NCBI RefSeq assembly: GCF_001808955.1
Contig: NZ_KV795243.1
Span: forward strand, 1 to 64,000
From: Rothia sp. HMSC078H08
Lineage (GTDB): Bacteria; Actinomycetota; Actinomycetes; Actinomycetales; Micrococcaceae
Reading direction: 5' to 3'
DNA: 64,000 bases
Within the stretch, counting starts at the first letter, position 1. The number at the start of each line of letters is the position of its first letter. A program made the translations under genes and the position numbers. Shown here in pieces: positions 15,037-23,236 of this stretch. Under the pieces are notes generated by a model that saw nothing but the letters and a program-made list of their open reading frames with translations, ran no database searches and was not told where the DNA came from.

Positions 15037-16016
15037 TGAACACTACACCGCCTCCCGCACCCCCGCAGGTAGCCGCCGGAACCCCCGCTGCTCCTGCGCC
15101 TGTTGCAGGTCTTGCCTACCACCGTCTCTCCCACGCCGACCCGAAATCCCGCTGGTTCTCACCCCTGCTGGAAGGTCTGCTCGGTGTCGCCGTATTTATT
15201 GGCCTCAACCTGATCATTTCAGTTGCCCTGGCTGCGACGATTATGGGTTCGGGACTTTCCCTCCAGGATGTAGCTACGAACCGCGCCGTCATTATGGAAC
15301 ACCCGGCGCTGTTCGCGCTGACGTTCCTCTCCCTTATCGCGATTGTGCCTTCGCTCTTTCTGGCGCGCCTGGTCGTGGGTCCGAAGCCCTGGGGTCTGAT
15401 CCATTCGGTGGCGGGTCGTCTGCGCCGCTCGCTACTGCTTCCGTACCTGGGTTTGAGCTTCGCTGTCTACGGCATCTACTACGCCGTGATGCTGGCGTTG
15501 AGCGGTGAGAGCCTGCCCGAATACCGCTATTTTCAACCTCCACAGGTTGAATTTTGGGTTTATGTGGCGATGATGCTGCTCCTAGTGCCCGTGCAGTGCT
15601 ACGCCGAAGAGCTCGCCTACCGCGGCTTCATGATGCAGATGCTGGGCCGCTGGCTCCGCACCCCCTGGCTGCCGATTGTGCTGCCCGCCGTGCTGTTCAT
15701 GCTCTCCCACGCCTACGACCCCTGGGGTCAGAGCACGATTCTCGCGATGGGTATTTACGCGGGTTTCCTCTGCTGGTACACCGGCGGTCTGGAGGCCTCC
15801 ATCAGCCTGCACGTGGCAAATAACGTGATCCTGATGCTGCTGTCCATGGTGGCTGGTCTGGATCCGTTCGCCTCCGAGGGTGTGACCCCCGTGGATGCAC
15901 TGCAGGGCATCGCGCTGGAAGGCGTGTACGTGGTGCTCGCCTGCCTGATCTTCAACGCGCGCGCTCGCCGCGGCGAGGTTTCACGTGAAACACAACCGCT
16001 CAAGATTGATAAATAG
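15036..16016 (+). CDS. CPBP family intramembrane glutamic endopeptidase
   Basis: A 326-residue polytopic membrane protein with the CAAX-protease/bacteriocin-processing (CPBP, Abi) signature. The EExxxR motif appears in CYAEELAYRGFMMQ, the FxxxH motif in LFMLSHAYDPWG, and the final His motif in SISLHVANN. These residues form the membrane-embedded active site of the family. The N-terminal 30 residues are Pro/Ala-rich and cytoplasmic. Roles in the family range from bacteriocin self-immunity to anti-sigma factor cleavage; none can be chosen from context. Translation appears leaderless. Confidence 0.88.
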   Translation: MNTTPPPAPPQVAAGTPAAPAPVAGLAYHRLSHADPKSRWFSPLLEGLLGVAVFIGLNLIISVALAATIMGSGLSLQDVATNRAVIMEHPALFALTFLSLIAIVPSLFLARLVVGPKPWGLIHSVAGRLRRSLLLPYLGLSFAVYGIYYAVMLALSGESLPEYRYFQPPQVEFWVYVAMMLLLVPVQCYAEELAYRGFMMQMLGRWLRTPWLPIVLPAVLFMLSHAYDPWGQSTILAMGIYAGFLCWYTGGLEASISLHVANNVILMLLSMVAGLDPFASEGVTPVDALQGIALEGVYVVLACLIFNARARRGEVSRETQPLKIDK

Positions 16017-16160
16017 GCTATTTGGTGGGTTGCTTTAGCCCAGCTGCCCCAGCCCGCCCACCCCGCTCCATGCGAGCCTCACCAGGGCTCATACTCCACA
16101 CCGCGTGGATTATCGGCCCCGGTCACCCCGTCAACACCCAAGAAAAGGTAGGGTTAAACC

Positions 16161-17468
16161 ATGACTGTTGATGCTGTAAAAAATATTGAAGACCTCGCCG
16201 CATTCGTGGCGGAGTCGCCGGTCTCTTACCTCGCCGCGCGCACGGTAGCGCGCCGCCTGCAAGCAGCGGGCTTCACCGAGCTTGTAGAGACCGAAGCATG
16301 GGACCCGCAGATTGCAACCGGCCGTCACTTCGTCGTCCGTGACGGCGCGATTATCGCCTGGGCTGGCGGCGCGAAGGCGCAGAAGGCAAGCGGCTACCGT
16401 GTGCTGGGTGCGCACACTGACTCGCCCTCCCTGAAGGTCAAGCCTTCCTCCTCCATCACCACGAAGGGCTGGCACCAGATTGCCGTGGAGAACTACGGTG
16501 GTGCACTGCTGAACTCCTTCCTGGACCGCGAGCTGTGCGTGGCGGGCCGCCTCACCGTCCTTGAGGGCGGGGAGCTGAAGGACCGCCTGGTGCGCACCGG
16601 CGCGATTGCGCGCATCCCGCAGCTGGCGCCGCACCTGGACCACAAGCGTAACGAACTGGTGCTGGACAAGCAGTTCAACATGTACCCCGTGTGGGGCGTG
16701 GATCCGGCGGAGAACGACGTGCTCGGCTACATGGCGAAGCACGTGATTGACGGCGAGCCGGTCGACCCGGAAAGCATTGTGGGTTACGACCTGCTGTTCG
16801 CTGATTCGCAGCCGCCGCGCCGCTTTGGTGCCGATCAGGAGCTGTTCGCTTCCGGTCGCCTGGATAACCTGTCTTCGGTGCACGCGGGTTTGACCGCCCT
16901 GGAACGTTACGTTGCCGATAACGCGGATGAGCACGCCACCGAGACTGTGATGCTTGCGGCGTTTGACCATGAGGAGCTTGGTTCGGAGTCGCGTAGTGGT
17001 GCGGCTGGCCCGTTCCTGGAGGATATTCTGGTGCGCCTGTCCGCTGCGCGCGGTGAGAGTACGGAGGAGTACCGCCGTTCGGTGGCGGCGTCGTTCTGCC
17101 TGTCCGCTGATGCCGGTCACCTGGTGCACCCGAACTATCAGGGTCACCACGACCCGACCGTGCAGCCGCTGCCCGGTGGTGGCCCGCTGCTGAAGATTAA
17201 CGCGAACCAGCGTTATGCGACGGATTCGGTGGGTGCTGGAGTGTTTGCGGCGGCGTGCGCGAAGGCTGGTGTGCCGTATCAGGAGTTCGTGTCGAATAAC
17301 AATATGCCGTGTGGTTCGACGATTGGCCCGATTACGGCGACTCGCCTGGGTATGCGCACCGTGGATGTGGGTATTGGTTTGCTGTCGATGCATTCGATGC
17401 GCGAGATGTGCCATGTGGACGATATGGCGTACATGACGCGCGCGGTGGAAGGCTTCTTCCGCCTCTAA
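16161..17468 (+). CDS. M18 family aspartyl aminopeptidase
   Basis: A 435-residue cytosolic metallopeptidase of family M18 that removes N-terminal acidic residues from peptides. The dinuclear zinc motifs are GAHTDSPSLKVKP (His85 first ligand), GRLDNLSSVHAGL, FDHEELGSESRSGA with the catalytic Glu, and the C-terminal SMHSMREMCHVDD. Length matches bacterial and eukaryotic M18 enzymes, which form dodecamers. Two readings of the 5' end are possible: GAAAAGG (16142-16148) as a distant ribosome-binding site, or TAGGGT (16149-16154), 6 nt from the ATG, as the -10 box of a leaderless promoter. The latter fits other genes in this window. The first of the repeated terminators follows. Confidence 0.93.
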   Translation: MTVDAVKNIEDLAAFVAESPVSYLAARTVARRLQAAGFTELVETEAWDPQIATGRHFVVRDGAIIAWAGGAKAQKASGYRVLGAHTDSPSLKVKPSSSITTKGWHQIAVENYGGALLNSFLDRELCVAGRLTVLEGGELKDRLVRTGAIARIPQLAPHLDHKRNELVLDKQFNMYPVWGVDPAENDVLGYMAKHVIDGEPVDPESIVGYDLLFADSQPPRRFGADQELFASGRLDNLSSVHAGLTALERYVADNADEHATETVMLAAFDHEELGSESRSGAAGPFLEDILVRLSAARGESTEEYRRSVAASFCLSADAGHLVHPNYQGHHDPTVQPLPGGGPLLKINANQRYATDSVGAGVFAAACAKAGVPYQEFVSNNNMPCGSTIGPITATRLGMRTVDVGIGLLSMHSMREMCHVDDMAYMTRAVEGFFRL

Positions 17469-17504
17469 ATTGAACCCCGCTGAGGTGTGAACAGCTAGGG
17501 TGTA

Positions 17505-17558
17505 GGCGCCGGGAACGTATGGTTCCCGGCGCCCATATTTTTTAAAAATTTTTTTCGG
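17505..17558 (+). terminator. Terminator, copy 1 of pair A
   Basis: A 12-bp perfect stem (17505-17516 with 17522-17533) is followed by CATATTTTTTAAAAA and a T-tract. It ends the M18 gene. An almost identical copy lies at 19087-19148, beyond the AlbA_2 gene. Confidence 0.85.
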
Positions 17559-17686
17559 GGAGGGGCCCACAAAGAGTGACGAAGCAAGACGCGATATCTG
17601 GGTTTTCCCCGTACAATAAAGAGTAAGTAAGAGTAAATGCTAGATTGCATTTCTAAATATTTTTTAATTCTTAGGAGAGAAACTTT

Positions 17687-18973
17687 ATGGGGAACCTCGA
17701 TACTAATATTGACCCAAATATTCCAGAATCACGGGATAAGATTGCTGCGTGGGTTAAAGCAGTGGGGGATAGTGCAGAATCACAGGGGCTAGAAGTTAAA
17801 AGTAGCCTTGAATTTTCTAGAAGTGAGCGTAAGAAATCGTTTGCGAAAATAACTAAGTTTATTTTGGCATCCGCAAACCGTGACCAAAATCAGGCAATGA
17901 GAGACTATCAGGGGTATGGAGTGATGCTCATTGGTGTTACTAAGGATGAGGTATGCGGTCTTGAAAATGTACCAGAGCAGCATGAGTTTGAAGGAGCTGT
18001 AAAGAACTATTTTGGATCCACAGTTCCAAATTATCACTTTGTGCCTCATTCCTTCGAGGGCAAAGATCTTTTGTTTGTAATTGTTGATCCTCCAGTGAAT
18101 GGGCAAGAGATTTACATATGCTCAGGGAGTTACGATGCTGATAAGCGTGTTAATCAGCTTAGGGACGGTGCGATTTATTGTCGTGAATCAACGCAAACTA
18201 TCGAGGCAAACTCGGTTCAACTTCGCGACATGATTAATCGATTGCTTGGTGGATATGTAGATATTAACTTGGGTGTATCTGAGGTTTTTGCAGGACCTCG
18301 TGTTGATACTGATTTTCTTAAAAACATGTATTCTTATCCCAAGGAAAAATATAAGGAATTCCTGCGGAAAAAAACTATTGAAAATAAAGGATCTAATTCA
18401 TTATGGGGAAGTAGCTGGATAATAAAAGATCCTCTACATCATATATCTGTTGAGGATATGCTTGATGCGTATAGAAATGATGAAAAACGACATAAAGAAT
18501 GTTTTAATAGGCTATTAGAGATAAAGCTCAAACCAGCTATTTTTTCGATTGCCAACACTGGAACTAAGGTGTTAGAAAATCCTTCCATTGAATACAGGTT
18601 CTCAGGGGATGTTTATATGGTGAACTTGAAAGATAAAGAATATGAGTGTAGAAAATTTGAGATATTTCCATTCATGGCGATACCACCATACTATTCCATG
18701 AATCCCTATGCGTTAAGGAATGTTATGCCATTGAACTTTACTCGGGCTAGCAACCCGGGGGTTGTAGTCTGGCGACCTGATTCTATTAGTCCCGGGCAAA
18801 CTGTAACTTCAGAAGAAGACAATATTGGAATATTTGTAAATGGAGATAATGTGAATACGAGTGTTTTTTATCGTGTGACTGACCCGAATCTCCAGCGCCC
18901 TATTGAGGGGGAGATTAATGTAAGCATGATTGATGTTGATCTCTCTAACATCTTTAAAAATGTTGAGTTTTAG
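17687..18973 (+). CDS. AlbA_2/Schlafen-like DNA-binding domain protein
   Basis: A 428-residue protein in markedly AT-rich sequence (roughly 38% GC against about 60% in its neighbours). Residues about 30-185 match the AlbA_2 (Schlafen AAA_4) fold: an N-terminal acidic LEVKSSLEF, then KSFAKITKFILASANR, the GYGVMLIGVT strand and the RDGAIYCRE strand followed by a helix. The rest (190-428) is not recognised and has no ATPase motif. AlbA_2 proteins often occur in phage-defence loci and as regulators. The start is clear (TTAGGAGAG 9 nt before ATG), and TACAAT at 17612-17617 is a possible -10. Composition and bracketing by duplicated terminators point to recent acquisition. A defence role is an inference. 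Confidence 0.72.
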   Translation: MGNLDTNIDPNIPESRDKIAAWVKAVGDSAESQGLEVKSSLEFSRSERKKSFAKITKFILASANRDQNQAMRDYQGYGVMLIGVTKDEVCGLENVPEQHEFEGAVKNYFGSTVPNYHFVPHSFEGKDLLFVIVDPPVNGQEIYICSGSYDADKRVNQLRDGAIYCRESTQTIEANSVQLRDMINRLLGGYVDINLGVSEVFAGPRVDTDFLKNMYSYPKEKYKEFLRKKTIENKGSNSLWGSSWIIKDPLHHISVEDMLDAYRNDEKRHKECFNRLLEIKLKPAIFSIANTGTKVLENPSIEYRFSGDVYMVNLKDKEYECRKFEIFPFMAIPPYYSMNPYALRNVMPLNFTRASNPGVVVWRPDSISPGQTVTSEEDNIGIFVNGDNVNTSVFYRVTDPNLQRPIEGEINVSMIDVDLSNIFKNVEF

Positions 18974-19316
18974 AAAATAGAATTAATCACTTTCCTAATG
19001 GTTTAAATAATTATTTATTTCCTTGGGTGATTTTTAAATAATTTCCACTATACATCTCGCTCGTCTCTTGAATAGGAAGCACGAAGGGTGCCGGGAACCT
19101 AAGGTTCCCGGCGCCCATATTTTTAAAAATTTTTCAAAATTTTTCGGGGGGGGGTGTTTACCTCTTGAATAGGGTTCATGTTTGCCGTAAAGTAACCCAC
19201 AATACGATATGCACGTGTTGCACGCTACTTGTTTTTGAGAAGTTTTCACCAATGATGGTGCGCCATCAGCTCGTCACCGGCGTAGCGAGCGAACCCCAAC
19301 ATGAAAGGCGGTTCCC
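18974..19316. other. AT-rich intergenic region with terminator copy 2
   Basis: No gene is supported. The first 110 bases are very AT-rich with TAAATAATT-type repeats. CTCTTGAATAGG occurs at 19065-19076 and 19162-19173, bracketing the copied terminator. GC content rises towards the next gene, whose ribosome-binding site is GAAAGGCGG. Confidence 0.6.
19087..19148 (+). terminator. Terminator, copy 2 of pair A
   Basis: The stem 19087-19098 with 19104-19115 repeats that of 17505-17533 with only one stem change and loop changes, and the same CATATTTTT-AAAAATTTTT tail. It ends the AlbA_2 gene. Confidence 0.85.
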
Positions 19317-19664
19317 ATGTTCTTCGATATTTCTCTGATCCCGCTGGCGGTTTTGATCCTTGTGGGTCAACTGAAAAAAGCACCACCAAGGTTGCTAAAC
19401 AACCCTAGCTATCAAAAGGAGAGGGAGCAGGTGCTAAAGCATCGGCGCATCCTGGATACGCTCGGCGTGGGTTTTGCTCTTGCCCTGATGATTATTCAGT
19501 GGGGTAACCCCGCGTTATCGCTTGCCTTTCAGGCGTTCGTTATTTGGTTGATTCCCAGCCAGCTGTATGATCTCTGGCAGAAGTTCAATGTGTCGCGTGG
19601 GGTACTCTTCGCGTGTGCTATCGCGCTGATTGTTATTGAGTTTGGGTTGGCGCTCCTACCCTAA
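19317..19664 (+). CDS. Small four-helix membrane protein, unknown function
   Basis: A 115-residue hydrophobic protein. Predicted helices are about 3-18, 44-62, 66-82 and 92-113, with a basic cytoplasmic loop (KKAPPRLLNNPSYQKEREQ). I do not recognise a family. The ATG follows GAAAGGCGG at good distance and codon use fits the host, so it is probably real. It is read towards the terminator at 19680-19718, which it shares with the convergent lipoprotein gene. Confidence 0.6.
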   Translation: MFFDISLIPLAVLILVGQLKKAPPRLLNNPSYQKEREQVLKHRRILDTLGVGFALALMIIQWGNPALSLAFQAFVIWLIPSQLYDLWQKFNVSRGVLFACAIALIVIEFGLALLP

Positions 19665-19679
19665 CCTGAGCCGTATAAC

Positions 19680-19724
19680 AGTTGTGGCGGTGACCGAATA
19701 ACGGTCACCGCCACAACTATTTTT
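19680..19724. terminator. Terminator, copy 1 of pair B
   Basis: A 17-bp perfect stem (19680-19696 with 19702-19718) with loop AATAA and T-tail ends both convergent genes. The same hairpin with two changes lies at 22403-22441. Confidence 0.85.
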
Positions 19725-19752
19725 AAACAGACTCAGATTAGACGGGGTTCGA

Positions 19753-20499
19753 TTAGACAGGGTTGTCGGGGCTGGGCAGGGTTACCACCTCAGACCAGCG
19801 AGTATCCTTAGCGGCCGCACGGTTCGCGTCGCTCTTCTGCTTCACATCGGCGGGTGCCTGCTGCGCCCACGCCTCAAAAGCAACAATGTAGTTCTCGGGG
19901 TAGTTTGCCGCGAGCAGCTCCTGTCGGGTCGGGAAGTACTCCTTGCCCTCTCGAATATCGACATAGTTGCTTGCCTTGTAGGGGTCGGCGCTCTGGATGT
20001 CAGTGCGCGGGCCGGAGGCTACCTTTCCGCTTGCCACGTTATTGTCATCGATAGCGCGTACCCATGCCGCAGCGTAGGTGTGATCGGCCTTGTTCTTCTC
20101 GTACAGTGCCAGGCACTCGGATCCTGCTGATTCAGCTTCGGCGCGGGTGGGGAAGTTCGCCTGGTTGCGCACAACATGCCGTGCAGATACATAGGAAGGG
20201 AGCGCAGTACCGCGGTCGGCGCTGATGGCTTCCTGCTGCTTGAGGGTTTGAGCTTTCGCGGTTTCGTCAGGTTCAAGACAGGGGGTGGAGCTCTTCTTCG
20301 CCGCGGAAGAGGAGGCGGACCCGGTGGAGCTTGCTGCTGACGGGGAGGAAGCCACGGTCGTATTCGAGGGTGCCGGAGTGCTGGATGCCGTGCTGGTGGA
20401 GCTACCGCAGGAAGCAAGAAGCATGGGAAGAATCGCCAACGCGGCACCGCGTCGTAGACCGCTGGAACGGAGCGAAAGAAAAACAGGGGTGTGGGTCAT
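19753..20499 (-). CDS. Secreted lipoprotein, paralogue of 21707-22372
   Basis: A 248-residue lipoprotein with a signal peptide and lipobox LLASC (lipidated Cys at about 31), then a Ser/Ala/Thr linker to about 70 and a C-terminal domain. I do not recognise the family. The C-terminal domain aligns with the lipoprotein at 21707: both have a DPYK/DPFA..YVDI/YRDI strand, an FPTRQEL/FIPHRADL helix start, an AAYPE/AANYPE motif and QAPADVK/EAAPADIK. The start is well supported by GAGGTGG. Promoter, leader length and terminator also match the paralogue, on the opposite strand, so the two are an inverted duplication that has since diverged. Confidence 0.8.
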   Translation of the reverse strand: MTHTPVFLSLRSSGLRRGAALAILPMLLASCGSSTSTASSTPAPSNTTVASSPSAASSTGSASSSAAKKSSTPCLEPDETAKAQTLKQQEAISADRGTALPSYVSARHVVRNQANFPTRAEAESAGSECLALYEKNKADHTYAAAWVRAIDDNNVASGKVASGPRTDIQSADPYKASNYVDIREGKEYFPTRQELLAANYPENYIVAFEAWAQQAPADVKQKSDANRAAAKDTRWSEVVTLPSPDNPV

Positions 20500-20810
20500 G
20501 AGACCACCTCACAAGAGGGATGGAACGATATATTGCGTCTAAACATACCCAAATATTTGATACATGGTCAATGGAAAATACCATCTTAGTTTAAAACCAA
20601 CACTCTAGACGCAAGATGTGCAACCCAGTAGTCTTAAAGTTCTGACCTGCTTAAACATGAGGTAGACGGGGTAAGAGTGCGGAGGGTTTGCAGGTCGCCT
20701 ACTTGTCTTAGCATTGGCTTCGGGGCTTAGTGGATAAGAAAAACAATATTGAGGCTATGCGTTCGGTGTTCCGCTACTAGCTTTTTATGCTACTGAAAGG
20801 AAATGGCATC
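20500..20810. other. Divergent intergenic region
   Basis: No gene is supported. It holds the lipoprotein promoter (20542-20571) and then about 200 bp of lower-GC sequence ahead of the AT-rich membrane protein gene, without a clear promoter for that gene. Confidence 0.5.
20542..20571 (-). promoter_or_regulatory. Lipoprotein promoter with palindrome over the -35 box
   Basis: On the minus strand TTGACC (20566-20571), an 18-bp spacer and TATGTT (20542-20547). The -35 is embedded in TTGACCATGTATCAAA (20556-20571), an imperfect TTGA-N7-TCAA palindrome that recurs exactly before the paralogue at 21634. Confidence 0.65.
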
Positions 20811-21380
20811 ATGAATTCTACTTATAAAATGTTCGCCGTAAATGAGAAAATAATTTTGTATATCTTATTTCTCATTGTATTGCAATTTTTCTATATTTTC
20901 CCAACTGCCCTGTATGCAGATTTCTATAGATTTGTATCGCCATGTGATAGGTGGCAAAGTGCATATTTCGACTATATACCCTTCTTTGTGGTGGGAGTTG
21001 TATCAGCTAGCTTATGGCAGACTTTTAGTATGTGGCTGGGTGTAAAGCTTCGTATAGGAATTTTTTGGATCGCGTCGCTATATTTAGTTTTTAAAATGTA
21101 TGGGACTTATGAAATTTTAAAAGGCAATATCTTAAGTTCATGTAAAGTCCCTACAGAATATATGCATGGAATATTGTGGCCATATGATTTACAGGCATTC
21201 ATTCTCTGGGGTCCCGATATTATCTCATGCGTTATTTTTATAGCAGTTTTTATTGCATGTTCTAAGCGTAGCTACTGGATACCAACCCTCGCAGCTATAG
21301 CCGCATTTGTTGCGCAGTGCGTCATCTTGGTACTGCTCTGGGAATACGTTAGGGGACTTATCTATTTCCTCCTGCAGTAG
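20811..21380 (+). CDS. AT-rich polytopic membrane protein, unknown function
   Basis: A 189-residue membrane protein with about five hydrophobic segments (roughly 14-35, 55-75, 82-100, 128-150, 160-185). GC content is clearly below that of the core genes and codon use is relaxed, so it is probably foreign. The ATG at 20811 follows GAAAGGAAA; an in-frame ATG at 20787 would hide that site and is rejected. No family is recognised. It sits between two inverted lipoprotein paralogues inside a terminator-bracketed block. A function linked to the lipoproteins is possible but unproven. Confidence 0.6.
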   Translation: MNSTYKMFAVNEKIILYILFLIVLQFFYIFPTALYADFYRFVSPCDRWQSAYFDYIPFFVVGVVSASLWQTFSMWLGVKLRIGIFWIASLYLVFKMYGTYEILKGNILSSCKVPTEYMHGILWPYDLQAFILWGPDIISCVIFIAVFIACSKRSYWIPTLAAIAAFVAQCVILVLLWEYVRGLIYFLLQ

Positions 21381-21706
21381 CGATGGGCTATTGAGGTGCA
21401 GGTTTTTACGGAGTTCGAGGTTGTATAAAGGGCGCCCTGACCGTGACTCTCCTGGTATGTTGGCTTCTGCTGATTATCGGGCAAATAACAATATCTGATG
21501 CTGGTGCTTTGGTGTCGTGTTTGCCTCAAGAACCCGGTGGCTTGCATGTTTGTGCAAGTCAAGGCGCTGAAAAAACTTGTTTATTGATTTTCTTCCGAGG
21601 TGTTGGATTTTAAAAAATAAACATAATTTTCTCTTGACCATGTATCAAAACTGCCTGTATATTGAGGGGCAACTCAGTATGCTCCAGCCCACAATGAGGT
21701 GACATT
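21381..21706. other. Intergenic region upstream of the second lipoprotein
   Basis: No gene is supported. A small inverted repeat CTTGCA-N6-TGCAAG lies at about 21540-21557, followed by AT-rich sequence and the lipoprotein promoter at 21634-21663. Confidence 0.5.
21634..21663 (+). promoter_or_regulatory. Second lipoprotein promoter with the same palindrome
   Basis: TTGACC (21634-21639), an 18-bp spacer and TATATT (21658-21663). The 16-bp TTGACCATGTATCAAA is identical to that before the inverted paralogue, while flanking sequence is not, so the element is probably bound by a common regulator. Confidence 0.65.
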
Positions 21707-22372
21707 ATGGCCCTGAAATCCAGGACCCCCAACCCCCGCTATAACGCACTGCGATACGGCGCCGCTCTCTTAACCCTGCCCCTGTTCCTTGCCGCCTGCG
21801 GCGGTGCGAACACCGCGGCAAGTAGCACCTCCTCACCCTCCACGGCGAGCGCCTCAGCAACGGCAAGCACCACGCCGCCCATCAGCTGCTCCTCATACTC
21901 CGCCGAAGCTCTCGCATCAGCAGAAGCCACCAAGCCCGTCCCGCGCACCGATGAACAATACCCCGCGTACATCCAGTACCGGAACATCCTCGCAGACGGC
22001 GCCCACATCATTGAGCCCAGTGAAATCGACAGCAAGTGCCACGCCGCACTCAAAGCAGGGCGGAGCACCTTCCCCGAATACGTTCAAAACATCGATGCCT
22101 ATAACGCCCACCCCAGCGTCGGACTCTCCGACCCCTTCGCCGGTAGCGAGTACCGAGACATCAAGAACCGCAACGAATTCATTCCCCACCGCGCAGACCT
22201 GGAAGAAGCCGCCTACCCCGAGATGATTATTCGTCTCTACGAAAAGTGGTACGAGGCAGCCCCCGCAGACATCAAGACGCTCAGCGACGGCAACCGTGCA
22301 CGATTCCTCGCCACAAGCGCCTACCAGCAGTGGAAGGCCCAGCCCCAAACCCCCAGCAGCTCCCGCCCATAA
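21707..22372 (+). CDS. Secreted lipoprotein, inverted paralogue of 19753-20499
   Basis: A 221-residue lipoprotein with signal peptide, lipobox FLAAC (lipidated Cys31), a Ser/Thr/Ala linker and a C-terminal domain of about 150 residues. The C-terminal half shares motifs with the lipoprotein at 19753 (see that entry), including the PADIK..SDGNRA region. Two conserved Cys (SCSSYS near 64 and SKCHAAL near 110) could form a disulphide; the paralogue has a similarly spaced pair. GAGGTGA precedes the ATG. The leader from the predicted start is about 37 nt, equal to the paralogue. Function unknown. Confidence 0.8.
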   Translation: MALKSRTPNPRYNALRYGAALLTLPLFLAACGGANTAASSTSSPSTASASATASTTPPISCSSYSAEALASAEATKPVPRTDEQYPAYIQYRNILADGAHIIEPSEIDSKCHAALKAGRSTFPEYVQNIDAYNAHPSVGLSDPFAGSEYRDIKNRNEFIPHRADLEEAAYPEMIIRLYEKWYEAAPADIKTLSDGNRARFLATSAYQQWKAQPQTPSSSRP

Positions 22373-22402
22373 GTCCACTCACGCATAAACCCGCGCAAAA
22401 AC

Positions 22403-22447
22403 AGTTGTGGCGGTGACCGAACAACGGTCATCGCCACAACTCTTTAA
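22403..22447. terminator. Terminator, copy 2 of pair B
   Basis: The stem 22403-22419 with 22425-22441 and loop AACAA differs from the copy at 19680 by one loop base and one stem base. It lies between the convergent lipoprotein and pdxT genes. Confidence 0.85.
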
Positions 22448-22482
22448 ACGGTCATTACCGGGCTTATTTTTTGGGGGAGGGG

Positions 22483-23121
22483 CTACTTGCCCTTCACCTC
22501 GCGTGCCAGAGCCAGTAGCTCCTCATGCACCGTCGTATCGCCCGTAACCTCCGGGTGGAAAGAAATACCAATCAGGTTGCCCGAACGCACACCCACAATC
22601 TTCCCCTCATGACGAGCCGTCACCTGCACACCCTCACCAGTGCCAGTCACAATCGGCGCACGAATAAACGCCGTATCAATAACCACCTCATCACCGGCAG
22701 GGGTCAGCCACGGCAGGCGCACCTCCGCAGAATCAACCTGCGAACCAAACGCGTTACGACCCACCGAAACATCCAAAACACCCAGCGACTGCTGACCCGG
22801 CGCCGGATCATCAATACGCTCCGACAACATAATCAGGCCAGCACAGGTACCCAGAGTCGGCAGACCCGAAGAAATCGCCTCAATCAGCGGCTCACGCACA
22901 CCAAAAATACGGGTCAAACGGTCAATCGTCGACGACTCACCACCCGGCAAAACCAGCGCATCCAGACCCTCAAGCTGCTCACCAGTACGCACCCAACGCA
23001 CCTGCGCACCCAGAGACTCCAGCATCTCCGCATGCTCACTCACGCCGCCCTGCAACGCCAAAACACCAACCGTAAAACCCTCACCCGGCAAAACACCGGT
23101 AGGCTGAACCTTCTCAACCAT
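22483..23121 (-). CDS. pdxT: Pyridoxal 5'-phosphate synthase, glutaminase subunit
   Basis: A 212-residue class I glutamine amidotransferase that supplies ammonia to PdxS in the deoxyxylulose-independent vitamin B6 pathway. It shows GVLALQGGVSEH at the N-terminus, the oxyanion motif LPGGESSTI, the nucleophile in LGTCAGLIML, and the His-Glu pair in SFHPEVTGD. I place the start at the ATG 23121 because AAGGGAG (23127-23133) is spaced correctly before it; a GTG 15 bp upstream overlaps that site. It follows pdxS on the same strand after a 115-bp gap, so the two are probably one transcript. Confidence 0.95.
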   Translation of the reverse strand: MVEKVQPTGVLPGEGFTVGVLALQGGVSEHAEMLESLGAQVRWVRTGEQLEGLDALVLPGGESSTIDRLTRIFGVREPLIEAISSGLPTLGTCAGLIMLSERIDDPAPGQQSLGVLDVSVGRNAFGSQVDSAEVRLPWLTPAGDEVVIDTAFIRAPIVTGTGEGVQVTARHEGKIVGVRSGNLIGISFHPEVTGDTTVHEELLALAREVKGK

Positions 23122-23236
23122 CACCGCTCCCTTCACAAAACAACAAACACAACAAACACAAGGAGGGTGGGACCCGCCTCAGCGAACCCCACCCCCTCAT
23201 CAAACACTCACCCCGAATACGGGGTGCGCGCACGAA

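Noticed and set aside
17505..19148. The 17.5-19.1 kb segment as an insertion sequence or prophage remnant
   Set aside because: No transposase, integrase or phage gene lies within it, and the flanking repeats are terminators, not terminal inverted repeats.
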